A stretch of 64,000 nt of DNA from contig NZ_CP155075.1 in NCBI RefSeq assembly GCF_039621805.1, forward strand, positions 372,001 through 436,000, written 5' to 3'. Position numbers and translations under genes: made by a program. Shown here one piece after another: positions 18,201 through 27,174 of the stretch (position 1 is its first letter; each line of letters starts with the position of its first letter). The notes beneath the pieces are model-generated. The model had not been told where the DNA came from. It saw only the letters and a program-made list of their open reading frames with translations, and searched no databases. The stretch is from Paraburkholderia sp. PREW-6R. Lineage in GTDB: Bacteria > Pseudomonadota > Gammaproteobacteria > Burkholderiales > Burkholderiaceae.

Positions 18201-18213
18201 ACATATTATGTAT
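18199..18213. promoter_or_regulatory. Perfect palindrome at the LysR start codon (ATACATA-T-TATGTAT)
   Basis: A 15-base dyad with 7-base arms and a one-base centre, fitting the T-N11-A form of LysR sites. It overlaps the start codon of the LysR gene and lies about 165 bases before the aconitase ATG, where an autoregulatory and activator site would be expected. The function is inferred from position and symmetry. Confidence 0.55.
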
Positions 18214-18377
18214 TGAGAGTGCAATTTCAATATATTAGACGCTAGCCAGGTCCTTGCCTACACTGCCTGATCATGTCTTTTGAAACAGCCGACCACACCG
18301 TTACAGATCGACGGACAACGCGCCGCAATGGTGGTCCTGGGTTGGCGAGAATCTGAACCCATCTAACGAGCACATAC

Positions 18378-21059
18378 ATGAGCTTTCAACCTGAAGACGC
18401 ATTGCGTCCCCTACGCATTCCGGGACTTCCCGACAGCCAGTTTTTTTCGCTCACCGCGCTCGAACAGTCAGGCTTCGGCACCATTTCGCGACTTCCCCAT
18501 TCTGTTCGTATCATTCTTGAGTCGTTGCTACGGAATCTCGACGGGACGACCGTGCACGAACATCATCTTCGTGAAGTCGCGGGGTGGAAGCCGCATGGGA
18601 AGCGTACCAGCGAAGTGCCATTTGTCGTTTCCCGAATCGTCGCACCTGACTCTTCCGGCGTTCCGCTTCTGGCCGACCTCGCTGCGATGCGCGAAGCTGC
18701 CGCGGGACTTGGCATCGACCCCTCGACCATCGAACCGCAGGTGCCGGTCGATCTGGTCGTCGACCATTCGATCTCGGTGGAACACGCAGGCTCGTCAGAA
18801 GCACTCCGTCTGAATATGGAAGTCGAGTATCGACGTAACGCCGAACGATATTCGTTCCTGAAATGGGCCGACAACGCGTTCGAATCGTTCCGTATCTTTC
18901 CGCCGGGTACCGGCATCATCCATCAAGTCAATCTGGAATGGCTTGCACGTGGCGTGAATCAGAAGGACGGCCTGACATATTTCGACACGCTCGTCGGAAC
19001 CGACAGTCACACGCCGATGATCAACGGCATTGGCGTGCTCGGTTGGGGGGTAGGAGGTATCGAAGCCGAGGCGGCGATGCTCGGACAGCCAGTTTGCGTC
19101 GTCGTGCCAGATGTGATTGGCGTAGAACTGACGGGATTGCCTGCTCCTGGCATTGTTGCGACCGACATCGTGCTTACCGTTGTCGAAGCGTTGCGCGCCA
19201 AAAAAGTCGTCGGCAAATTCGTAGAGTTTTTCGGAGCAGGAGCGGCAAGTCTGGCTGCGCCCGACCGATCGACGATTGCCAACATGGCGCCTGAATTTGG
19301 CGCGACCGTCGCCTTCTTCGCTGTCGACGACAACACCTTGCAGTACCTGAAATCTGTCGGCAGAACCGACGTCGAGCTCGCTGCGCTCAAAGCTTATTTC
19401 GAAGCGCAAAACATGTACGGCATTCCCGCTCGGGGCGACATCCACTACACCGAAACGGTCAGTATTGATCTTGGCTCCGTGGTGCCGAGCGTTGCAGGCC
19501 CGTCGCGACCACAAGACCGGATCCCGCTATCAAATCTGAAGAAAACAGTGCAGGCACTTTTACCTGACGCTGCGTCTTCTCAAAGCGAAGACGATAAAGA
19601 CACAACCGGCCTGCAGCACGGCGATATCGTGCTCGCTGCAATCACGTCTTGCACCAATACGTCCAATTCCCGCCTGATGCTCGCGGCGGGACTGTTGGCA
19701 AAACACGCGGTGCAGAAAGGACTGCGAACTGCGACGCATGTGAAGACGTCATTCACGCCGGGGTCGCGGGTCGTTAGCGCGTATCTCAAGTCGGCGGGTC
19801 TCGAGCCATATCTGAACGCGCTCGGATTCAACGCGGTGGGCTACGGATGCGCCACCTGCATGGGCAATTCGGGGCCGCTTGCGCCGGAAGTTCTCGAGCA
19901 GATCAAAAGCCGAAACCTGAGCGTGGCCGCAGTGCTTTCGGGCAACCGCAATTTCGAAGCACGCATCCACCAGTCGATCAAGGCGAATTTCCTGATGAGC
20001 CCTCCGCTGGTGGTTGCGTTTGCTATTGCGGGGAGAACCGGTTTCGATCCTGACACGGAGCCGTTGGGGAAGGGATTGCAGGGCGAGGATGTCTATCTGC
20101 GCGACGTGTGGCCGAGCGCAGAGGACATGGCCGAAGTCACGCCATTTGCGCAGGATGCAAACAATGTGCTCAATCTTTACGCTACGACAGCAGAGCAAAA
20201 CTTATGGGAATCGCTGCCGGCGCCTCAAGGCGACCTCTTCACGTGGAGTGAAGATTCCACGTATCTGCAACGTCCGCCATTTTTCGACGGCATAACACGT
20301 GAAATTCCGCAGCTTGGAGACATTCGCGGAGCGCGCGCGCTTGCGATCCTCGGCGATTCGGTCACGACGGATCACATTAATCCAGGCGGTGCAATCCCGC
20401 CCGAATCCGAGTCCGGTAAATTCCTGATTTCGCTGGGTGTCGAGCCGCGCGACTTCAATAGCTACATTTCCCGGCGCGCTCACGACCGTGTGATGGTGCG
20501 AAGCAGCTTTGCGAATGTGCGCCTTCGCAATCTGATGGTCGCGGGTGAAGAAGGAAGCGTGACGTCCCATCAGCCGGACGGGGAACGCATGAGCATCTTC
20601 GCGGCCGCGACGAAATATGCGGCTGACAACGTCCCGATGATTGTGTTCGCCGGGAACGAATACGGCAATGGTTCAAGCCGCGACTGGGCGGCGAAGGGTC
20701 CACGTCTGTTGGGCGTTCGCGCAGTGATTGCGCGCAGTTTCGAGCGTATCCATCGAAGCAACCTGGTGGGAATGGGGATTTTGCCACTCGAATTCCAGGA
20801 CGGCGACAGTGCGCAAAGCCTTCGTCTCACTGGAGAGGAACTGTTCGATCTGCCCGGCGACTTGAATGCGATCCGGGCAGGACAGATGGTTGATCTCGTG
20901 ATTCATCGAGGCAACGGCAAAACGGCAACGGTTCGCCTGCGTGCGCGCATCGATTCGGCGATCGAAGAAACCTATTTCCGGCATGGTGGAATTTTGCCGT
21001 ACGTGCTGCGTGACCGGCTCGCCCGGCAAACCCAAAGCACTGAACGACACCTGTCCTGA
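18378..21059 (+). CDS. acnA: Aconitate hydratase A
   Basis: 893-residue [4Fe-4S] enzyme interconverting citrate, cis-aconitate and isocitrate. The cluster ligands are visible as Cys425 (SCTNTSNS) and Cys491/Cys494 (GYGCATCMGNSG). Other family blocks are GTDSHTPMINGIGVLGWGVGG, QDFTGVP-equivalent sequence near the N-terminus replaced by QVPVDLVVDHS, and the C-terminal swivelling domain with GDSVTTDHI and GNEYGNGSSRDWAAKG. The length is normal for AcnA/IRP-type aconitase. It sits beside a LysR regulator and an MHS transporter rather than other TCA-cycle genes. It is therefore likely an extra, substrate-induced copy for using external citrate, aconitate or a related acid. Confidence 0.95.
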   Translation: MSFQPEDALRPLRIPGLPDSQFFSLTALEQSGFGTISRLPHSVRIILESLLRNLDGTTVHEHHLREVAGWKPHGKRTSEVPFVVSRIVAPDSSGVPLLADLAAMREAAAGLGIDPSTIEPQVPVDLVVDHSISVEHAGSSEALRLNMEVEYRRNAERYSFLKWADNAFESFRIFPPGTGIIHQVNLEWLARGVNQKDGLTYFDTLVGTDSHTPMINGIGVLGWGVGGIEAEAAMLGQPVCVVVPDVIGVELTGLPAPGIVATDIVLTVVEALRAKKVVGKFVEFFGAGAASLAAPDRSTIANMAPEFGATVAFFAVDDNTLQYLKSVGRTDVELAALKAYFEAQNMYGIPARGDIHYTETVSIDLGSVVPSVAGPSRPQDRIPLSNLKKTVQALLPDAASSQSEDDKDTTGLQHGDIVLAAITSCTNTSNSRLMLAAGLLAKHAVQKGLRTATHVKTSFTPGSRVVSAYLKSAGLEPYLNALGFNAVGYGCATCMGNSGPLAPEVLEQIKSRNLSVAAVLSGNRNFEARIHQSIKANFLMSPPLVVAFAIAGRTGFDPDTEPLGKGLQGEDVYLRDVWPSAEDMAEVTPFAQDANNVLNLYATTAEQNLWESLPAPQGDLFTWSEDSTYLQRPPFFDGITREIPQLGDIRGARALAILGDSVTTDHINPGGAIPPESESGKFLISLGVEPRDFNSYISRRAHDRVMVRSSFANVRLRNLMVAGEEGSVTSHQPDGERMSIFAAATKYAADNVPMIVFAGNEYGNGSSRDWAAKGPRLLGVRAVIARSFERIHRSNLVGMGILPLEFQDGDSAQSLRLTGEELFDLPGDLNAIRAGQMVDLVIHRGNGKTATVRLRARIDSAIEETYFRHGGILPYVLRDRLARQTQSTERHLS

Positions 21060-21105
21060 CTCGCCGCGCCAATCCAACAATAACTTTATACATGCTGGAG
21101 ACAAT

Positions 21106-22461
21106 ATGACACCCGCTCACAAGAGCAGTATTGGCCGCGATGCACTCGAGGCTACCAGGAGCGCGACTCGGCCGCAGATGCGATCGATTGCGGCGGGTCT
21201 GGGAGGGAACCTGATTGAGTGGTACGACTTTCTGACGTACAGCATCTTCTCGATCTACTTTGCAAAATCGTTTTTTCCGAGCGACAAGCCCACTGTGCAA
21301 TTGATGAACACCGCGGCTATTGCGGCCGTCGGCTATGTCGCCCGGCCGCTCGGTAGCTGGCTCGTCGGACTGTGGGCCGACAAGCACGGCCGCAAGTCGG
21401 CGCTCACGCGCTCGGTCGCTGCGATGTGCGTCGGCTCGCTGATGATTGCACTCACGCCCGGCTATAGCGCGATCGGTGTATTTGCGCCGATCATCCTGAT
21501 CGTCGCCCGGCTGCTGCAAGGTCTGAGCATGGGCGGTGAATATGGCACGAGCGCGACCTATCTGAGTGAAATTGCGCCAGCCAACCGGCGCGGTTTTTAT
21601 CTGGGATTTCTACAGGTCAGCGTTGTCTCCGGACAACTGGTCGCTCTCGCACTCATGCTCGTCCTGCAGCATGCAATGTCGTCCGCGCAGATTGATGCGT
21701 GGGGCTGGCGGATTCCATTCTTCGTCGGCGGAGCGCTAGCCCTCTTCGCGTGGTACATGCGAAGGAACGTCGTGGAATCGGATGCTTTTCGTGCCAGTCA
21801 GCAGGAGACCGCGCCGCCGATTTCGACGCAACTGCTGGTCCACTGGCGTCGGATTGTACTTGCGATCGGCATCACGGTCGGAGGCACCGTCGCGTTCTAT
21901 ACCTACACCGTGTATATGCAGAAGTACCTTGTGAACACAGTCGGACTATCGAAGGAAACATCCGCGCTCGCGTCAACCAGCGCCTTGCTGCTTTACATGT
22001 TCCTGCAGCCATTGTTCGGCTATGCATCCGATGTTTTCGGTCGACGTCCGGTGTTGATCTGTTTCGGACTCTCGACGACGCTGTTTTCCGTGCCCCTGTT
22101 CAACGCATTAAGCGTGACCCATAACCCATGGGTCGCATTCACGCTCGCGTTTGCGGGACTCGTGATGCTGAGCGGCTTTACTTCGGTTCACATGCTGGCG
22201 AAGGCGGAAATGTTTCCGGTGCGTATCCGTGCGCTAGCAGTCGGCTTGCCCTATGCGCTGACGACCGCCATCCTCGGTGGAACGACGGAATTCGTCGCGC
22301 TAAGACTCAAGGCAATTGGACACGAACATTATTTTTACTGGTATGTATCCGTCTGGGCAGCGATCTCGCTGATCGTCTATATCAGAATGCCCGAGACGCA
22401 CGGGAACCGCTTGTGGACAAAGCAGCCGTTGACGAAGGCAGCAGAATCGACAAACCAGTGA
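21106..22461 (+). CDS. MFS transporter, MHS (metabolite:H+ symporter) family
   Basis: About 451 residues, twelve predicted membrane helices. A frame extends upstream into the aconitase gene, but the ATG at 21106 with CTGGAGAC just before it gives a normal family start. The MHS signature is near the N-terminus (GGNLIEWYDFLTYSIF), followed by the inter-helix motif DKHGRKSAL and GLSMGGEYGTSATYLSE. Relatives carry citrate, alpha-ketoglutarate, shikimate or proline/betaine with protons. It lies 46 bases after acnA on the same strand, so uptake of citrate, aconitate or tricarballylate feeding aconitase is the simplest reading. Confidence 0.88.
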   Translation: MTPAHKSSIGRDALEATRSATRPQMRSIAAGLGGNLIEWYDFLTYSIFSIYFAKSFFPSDKPTVQLMNTAAIAAVGYVARPLGSWLVGLWADKHGRKSALTRSVAAMCVGSLMIALTPGYSAIGVFAPIILIVARLLQGLSMGGEYGTSATYLSEIAPANRRGFYLGFLQVSVVSGQLVALALMLVLQHAMSSAQIDAWGWRIPFFVGGALALFAWYMRRNVVESDAFRASQQETAPPISTQLLVHWRRIVLAIGITVGGTVAFYTYTVYMQKYLVNTVGLSKETSALASTSALLLYMFLQPLFGYASDVFGRRPVLICFGLSTTLFSVPLFNALSVTHNPWVAFTLAFAGLVMLSGFTSVHMLAKAEMFPVRIRALAVGLPYALTTAILGGTTEFVALRLKAIGHEHYFYWYVSVWAAISLIVYIRMPETHGNRLWTKQPLTKAAESTNQ

Positions 22462-22482
22462 CATCAAATCACGCTGTCATCG

Positions 22483-22514
22483 GCCTGCACGCCTGCACGC
22501 CTGCACGCCTGCAC
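22483..22514. repeat. Four tandem copies of GCCTGCAC
   Basis: An 8-base unit repeated four times perfectly, 21 bases after the MHS transporter stop codon and about 110 bases from the 3' end of the convergent diguanylate cyclase gene. It lies outside any convincing gene. A slippage-prone spacer; no function is evident. Confidence 0.9.
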
Positions 22515-22624
22515 GAAGGCTGCGCAAGCCGATCAATCCGGGAGACCCAATCCACGCAGATGCCGATGCCGTACCCGGGCGACCGCCTTGCACACATCCG
22601 GCTAGCCAAGTACCGCTTCAGCGC

Positions 22625-24040
22625 TTAGTGCACGAAGCTCTGTCGAGCGCTGGTAGTCTTCGAGGCGTCGTCCAGCCCGGCGGCCTCTGCCGCGTCGACC
22701 ACCCTGTTGCGGCCTCGCGACTTGGCCCGGTAACAGGCTTCGTCGGCGCGTCTTAACAAGGCCTGCGACGACTCGGGCCGAACAGGGAAAGTGCAGGCGA
22801 GGCCAATGGAGACGGTGACGGGTGAGCCGCCCGGAGATGCGCACGGGATGCCGAGTTGCTCGACCGCCGCCCGCAGCGACTGCGCCACGCGCAATCCGGC
22901 CACCGCGTCGCAGGCGGGTAGCACCACGACGAATTCTTCGCCGCCATAGCGCGCGACGAAGTCGCTTTGCCGCCGCAACGCGCTGGAGAGCGCGGAGGTG
23001 ATTTGTCTCAGGCAGTCGTCGCCGGCAAGATGCCCGAACGTATCGTTGTACTGCTTGAAGTGATCCACGTCGATCAGCAGGACACAAAGCGGCTGGCTGC
23101 TCGCGGACGCAAACGAAACATCGCGCGGGAAGCGGTCGTCGAAATAGGCGCGGTTAAAAACACCGGTGAGACCGTCGCGTGCCGACGTTTCAACGAGGGT
23201 ACGGTGCGTCTCGGACAGTCGCCGGTAGAGGCCCGTCGTCTCGTAGATCAGCATGCCCAAGACGGCGCTCGACGACACCATCGAGGCCAGCCGCGCTGCA
23301 TACCAGCCTACACTGAAGCGTGCGCCTGCCGACAGGGTGAGCGTCACGTCGATGAGCGCACCGAGAAGCGCCACTGCGAGCCACAGGTCCATCAACGAGC
23401 GCAGACGGGTTGTCGACACATGGAGTCCAAGCGCCATCAGGCAGAGCGCTTCGACCATGATCCCTGCGGGGCTGCTCGACAACTGGGCATACGAGCCGGA
23501 TTGCGCGACGACGGGCGGCAGGTGCGACTGTCCGGCTGTGGCGATCGCGCATAAGGCAATGGCAAGGGCGACGCCCCCAACGGCCGCAAACCGTCCGCTG
23601 GCGCGGTTAGTCAGGCTGGCGGGCACGGTGCGGGCAAGCAGGGATGCAGTCACCAGCGTGGGAAAGCCGCCGTGCCACAACACCCATATCCATATTGCTG
23701 TCTGCGGACCCGCGCCAAGCAGCCCTGCAGGTGAAAAAACGCCCGGAAAGACAAGCAACTGTACGGCGGCGATGACACTCGTGAACGCATAGGCGCCACT
23801 GAGCGCCGCGAACAGAAGCCGGCCGGAGACGGCGTACTGGGTCCATAGCAGCAGGGCTGTCAGCCCCTCCGTCAACGTCACCCACGTTGCGAACACCGGG
23901 AGAAACGGCGGGATGACGGGTCCAGGCGCCCTGGCGTACGGCCAGACAAGCAGGGCCGCAGCGATCGCCAGCGCGGCGACAAGCGCGGCCATGAGTCGGT
24001 GGCGAGGCGTCGACGGCAAATGGATAAGCGTGGCTTGCAT
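22625..24040 (-). CDS. Membrane-bound diguanylate cyclase (MASE4-like sensor, GGDEF)
   Basis: 471 residues. The N-terminal 280 or so contain about eight hydrophobic segments arranged like the MASE4 sensor module. The C-terminal GGDEF domain (about residues 300-455) has the active-site motif GGEEF at 366-370, the LIDVDHFKQYND metal/substrate segment and RNRVV near the end. It should therefore make c-di-GMP from two GTP. No RxxD inhibitory site is obvious five residues before GGEEF (DFVAR is found there). The membrane signal it senses is unknown. It is the first gene of a c-di-GMP/chemosensory island and is followed upstream by an EAL/HDOD gene on the same strand. Confidence 0.9.
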   Translation of the reverse strand: MQATLIHLPSTPRHRLMAALVAALAIAAALLVWPYARAPGPVIPPFLPVFATWVTLTEGLTALLLWTQYAVSGRLLFAALSGAYAFTSVIAAVQLLVFPGVFSPAGLLGAGPQTAIWIWVLWHGGFPTLVTASLLARTVPASLTNRASGRFAAVGGVALAIALCAIATAGQSHLPPVVAQSGSYAQLSSSPAGIMVEALCLMALGLHVSTTRLRSLMDLWLAVALLGALIDVTLTLSAGARFSVGWYAARLASMVSSSAVLGMLIYETTGLYRRLSETHRTLVETSARDGLTGVFNRAYFDDRFPRDVSFASASSQPLCVLLIDVDHFKQYNDTFGHLAGDDCLRQITSALSSALRRQSDFVARYGGEEFVVVLPACDAVAGLRVAQSLRAAVEQLGIPCASPGGSPVTVSIGLACTFPVRPESSQALLRRADEACYRAKSRGRNRVVDAAEAAGLDDASKTTSARQSFVH

Positions 24041-24176
24041 TAGAGGGAGGGCGCAATCGCAGCGTGCGCTTTAGCTATGACCGGAGTGGAGCATGGGTAC
24101 GGCTTCCGTACTGATGCATATTGCATATATCGGCTCCTGGCGGGGCGACTTGAAGAATAAGTCGAATTTTCCGACT

Positions 24177-25463
24177 TCAGTTCATCGTTGCGTTGTCCGT
24201 CGCATCGAGATTCGCTGCTGTTCTGCTGTCGTGCTGTGCACTGACATGGTGAGGAGCCTGGCTTTGTTCATGCTCGCCATGCTGCTGCGTGCCGCTTACC
24301 ATGGGCTGCCTGCCCTCGAACACTTCGGCCGCGCTGAGCAACTCTCCCAGCGCGCCGCGACGGTCAGTGAGCGCAGCCTTCATCGTTGCCCCGATCGGCA
24401 GCTCTTCGGCAAAATCCTCCTGTTCCCGCCCATAGATCACATGCAGCAGCGACAGCATGCCGGTCAGATAAGCGCTTTGGGCAAACGCCGGCTGCTTCGG
24501 GTGTGCGCCTGCCGTGAGCCTCAGCATCAGCGACGCGCGCTGTGTCGCGAGCGCGATCAGCGGGTCACGACAGACTGACCCTGGGTCAGCGTGGTTGTAG
24601 AGCAGCAGGTTGCACCACTGGAACAGGCGGGTCGTTCCAATGACAGCAAGCGCATGATGCAATGACACAATTGCAGTCCGCCTGGGATTGGCATTGCCTG
24701 AGCAGTTCGCCAGTCGCAGCACTTGCGTGACAAGGACCGGCATATCAGAGAGCGCGCGGACAATGCGGTGATCGCAGGCATCGTCGATCAGCAGATTGAG
24801 CAGATCCAGCAGTTGCCCGAGGTCTGGCACCAGTCGACGGGTTTCCATGATCTGGGGCTTGCTGAAGTAAAAGCCCTGCACCATGTCACAGCCCCAGTCC
24901 ATTGCGTTTTGCCACTGCTCACGGTCATCCACCTTCTCCGCAACCACCGCCTTGCCGGCGCGTTTGAGGTTGCGCACTAGCGTCGGCCCCGTCGCCGCAT
25001 CGATGACCGGCCACTCCAGCTTGACGATATCGACTGCCGGAAGAAATGCTTCAATCTCGGGGCTGAGCGTGGCTACATCATCGAGCGCGACTCGGAAACC
25101 CGCTGCACGCAATGCGTTGCATCGTACCTTCAGCGCGTTGTCCAGTTCGCATGACTCGAGAACCTCGAGCACGAAGCGACCGCCCATCAGGATTTGCGGC
25201 ACGCCTGAATGCAGAAAGTCGGCGGTGCAGTTCAGATACCCGTCGAGGCCTCCAAGTGCGCTGTCAACGCCAAGTGCTCCCACCGCACGCTCGATCACGT
25301 GCGCCGTGCAGGCAAAGCCGTCGTTCACATCCGCCACCGGACGGTAGCCGTTTCTGAACAGCAGTTCATAGGCAACGATCCGTCCCGCCCGGTCGATGAT
25401 GGGCTGACGCGCCACGCATGCTGTGCTGGCGTCTGTCATCTGGCCTGGCCCGGCGCGATTCAT
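24177..25463 (-). CDS. EAL-HDOD (YuxH-type) signalling protein, EAL domain probably inactive
   Basis: About 428 residues. The start at 25463 follows GGAGGA by 7 bases. The N-terminal region (about 10-215) is an EAL-like fold beginning VARQPIIDRAGRIVAYELLFR. It keeps the E in ELL, but the metal motif is LDDVATL instead of DDFG, and VVAEKVDD replaces the usual ExVE. The C-terminal HDOD domain (about 225-400) has the family segments VLVTQVLRLANCS and SLHHALAVIGTTRLFQW. YuxH-family proteins act by protein contact rather than hydrolysis. I infer that this one does not cleave c-di-GMP. The neighbours are a diguanylate cyclase on one side and an HTH-GAF protein, divergent, on the other. Confidence 0.88.
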   Translation of the reverse strand: MNRAGPGQMTDASTACVARQPIIDRAGRIVAYELLFRNGYRPVADVNDGFACTAHVIERAVGALGVDSALGGLDGYLNCTADFLHSGVPQILMGGRFVLEVLESCELDNALKVRCNALRAAGFRVALDDVATLSPEIEAFLPAVDIVKLEWPVIDAATGPTLVRNLKRAGKAVVAEKVDDREQWQNAMDWGCDMVQGFYFSKPQIMETRRLVPDLGQLLDLLNLLIDDACDHRIVRALSDMPVLVTQVLRLANCSGNANPRRTAIVSLHHALAVIGTTRLFQWCNLLLYNHADPGSVCRDPLIALATQRASLMLRLTAGAHPKQPAFAQSAYLTGMLSLLHVIYGREQEDFAEELPIGATMKAALTDRRGALGELLSAAEVFEGRQPMVSGTQQHGEHEQSQAPHHVSAQHDSRTAANLDATDNATMN

Positions 25464-25870
25464 GAGTTGGCTCCTCCGTTTTATAGTTCGCATCCTGTCG
25501 CCCGCTGCCAGCACTCGCCGACGGGACCTCTTCAACACATTACGGCAGAAGCGAGCACTTCTTTAGGGTGTTTTTCTGATTTTGCCGATTTTGTGGATTG
25601 ACCGGATCTGGCCATCTGAAGCGTGCCCGAAGATCATTCGTCAAGCCGTCGTAGAAACCGTCCGCGTCCTCCCGTATCAAAGGGGCCGCCCAAAAAGAAA
25701 GCCGGCCAAAGGCCGGCTTCGAAAATCCTTCCCCGTCGGGGAACGGGTAAGGCCGAGGACTGATACAGGACATGATTTTAACCTGATTTGCCGATTTTGC
25801 TATATTTTTCTGTCGCTCCTGCCGTATACCCTCGGATGACGTATGCTGCGAACCTAAAAACAGGAACACC
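25464..25870. other. 407-base gene-free stretch with hairpins and a 13-base direct repeat
   Basis: It lies between the divergent EAL/HDOD and HTH-GAF genes. It contains TTTGCCGATTTTG twice (25581-25593 and 25787-25799), a strong GC hairpin at 25699-25719 and a second small hairpin at 25729-25743 (TTCCCC, GTC, GGGGAA). Open frames here have no family resemblance. A short structured transcript on the minus strand is possible. Confidence 0.6.
25691..25719 (-). terminator. Rho-independent terminator reading on the minus strand
   Basis: A perfect 9-base stem (AAGCCGGCC/GGCCGGCTT) with a 3-base loop is followed on the minus strand by TCTTTTTGG. No minus-strand gene lies just upstream of it, since the next gene to the right is on the plus strand. 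It would therefore end either an unannotated short RNA or antisense transcription. Confidence 0.6.
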
Positions 25871-26998
25871 ATGGACGACCCCATCATTACCACCCGGGAA
25901 GCGGCCGAGTTGCTGGGCGTCTCGGTCCGCACGGCTCAGACATGGATCGAGCAGCATTCGCTCGACTCATGGAAAACGCCGGGCGGTCACCGACGCGTGC
26001 GCCGCAGCGCGATCATCGATCTCAAGGCGCGACTGGCAACCGAAAAAATCGACGAGCCTTCGCTGATACTCGTTCACGCGCCGCAGCACAGGCTTCGCCG
26101 GTATGTCGAGCCGCTTGAACTCATGCCCGAGTGCACCGTGCGCGAAAGCGTCGACCCGTTTGCGGCCCTGCTGACGGCGGGCTATCTGCTGCCGCCCGTC
26201 ATCCTGGTCGAATACCAGCCCGGCAGCGATCAATGCCTGCGGTTCGTCAGAGCCATCCTCGATCATCCCTCTCTTGGACATACACGCGTGATCGTGGCGG
26301 GCGACGTCAGCCCCGACTTCGAGCAGTGGCGCGTCACCGCAAAGCGTGTGCATGCGATTGCCGCCGGTGCCTCTTCGGCCACCGTCCAGACTACGGTTCG
26401 CCGTTTGCTTGGCGCCGCCCGAGGACCGGCGCACCCGGCAGCGGCGCCGGTTAACGGTGAAGCCGCAGGTAACGAGTCACAAAGGTTGATGGCGGTTGCT
26501 GCGTCCGGCCTGCTCGACACGCCCGCGGAGACAGCGTTCGATGACATCACCCGTCTCGCGGCGACGCTGCTGGAGGCGCCCATTGCGTTGCTCACGTTGC
26601 TCACGCCGGACAGGCAATGGTTCAAATCGCATTGGGGCCTGGAAACCGTCGAGACGCCCCGGTCATGGGCATTCTGCAATTACACCATCTTGCAGGACGA
26701 CCTGTTCGTCGTCGAGGACGCAACAGCGGATCTGCGCTTCGCCGGCAATCCGCTCGTGACAGGCGAGCTGCACTTCCGTTTTTACGCGGGCGCCAACATT
26801 CGCGACGTTCAGGGCCACGCACTCGGCTCGCTGTGCGTCATTGACCGCACGCCTCGCAGGTTGATGCGCTCTGAGCGCGACGCGCTCACTACGCTGGCGC
26901 ACCTCGCCTCTGACCGCATCAACCTGCGCATCAGGGAGCGGCAGCTTAGATGGGCCACAGCCGGGGCGATCGACCGCACTACTGAAGGGGATGCCTGA
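25871..26998 (+). CDS. Excisionase/MerR-type HTH fused to a GAF domain
   Basis: 375 residues in three parts. Residues about 6-55 form an excisionase/BldC-like winged HTH (TREAAELLGVSVRTAQTWIE, then KTPGGHRRVRR). Residues about 60-190 are an alpha/beta segment that could be a degenerate receiver, without the acidic pocket or phospho-Asp pattern. Residues about 205-360 form a GAF domain with LLDTPAETAFDDITRLAA, RQWFKSHWG, AFCNYTI, VEDAT, NPLVTG, RFYAGANI and GSLCVID. This suggests a DNA-binding protein whose activity is set by a small ligand or redox signal in the GAF pocket. The GAF part is closely related in motif order to the next gene. It is divergent from the EAL/HDOD gene. The targets are unknown. 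Confidence 0.82.
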   Translation: MDDPIITTREAAELLGVSVRTAQTWIEQHSLDSWKTPGGHRRVRRSAIIDLKARLATEKIDEPSLILVHAPQHRLRRYVEPLELMPECTVRESVDPFAALLTAGYLLPPVILVEYQPGSDQCLRFVRAILDHPSLGHTRVIVAGDVSPDFEQWRVTAKRVHAIAAGASSATVQTTVRRLLGAARGPAHPAAAPVNGEAAGNESQRLMAVAASGLLDTPAETAFDDITRLAATLLEAPIALLTLLTPDRQWFKSHWGLETVETPRSWAFCNYTILQDDLFVVEDATADLRFAGNPLVTGELHFRFYAGANIRDVQGHALGSLCVIDRTPRRLMRSERDALTTLAHLASDRINLRIRERQLRWATAGAIDRTTEGDA

Positions 26999-27174
26999 TG
27001 CGGAAAGTGGCGGGTCATCGCGAGTTCACGCGCCGCGCCGGCCCGCGAATGCGAAAAGTCGGATGAACATGCCGTTCTCGCGAGCGGCATGATGGCCGGA
27101 CTGTCTATGTCATCGTGAACGCCGGCCACGCGTCCGGTAGACACCGGCCGCAGCCGGCCGCAGTGCTGACGGAT

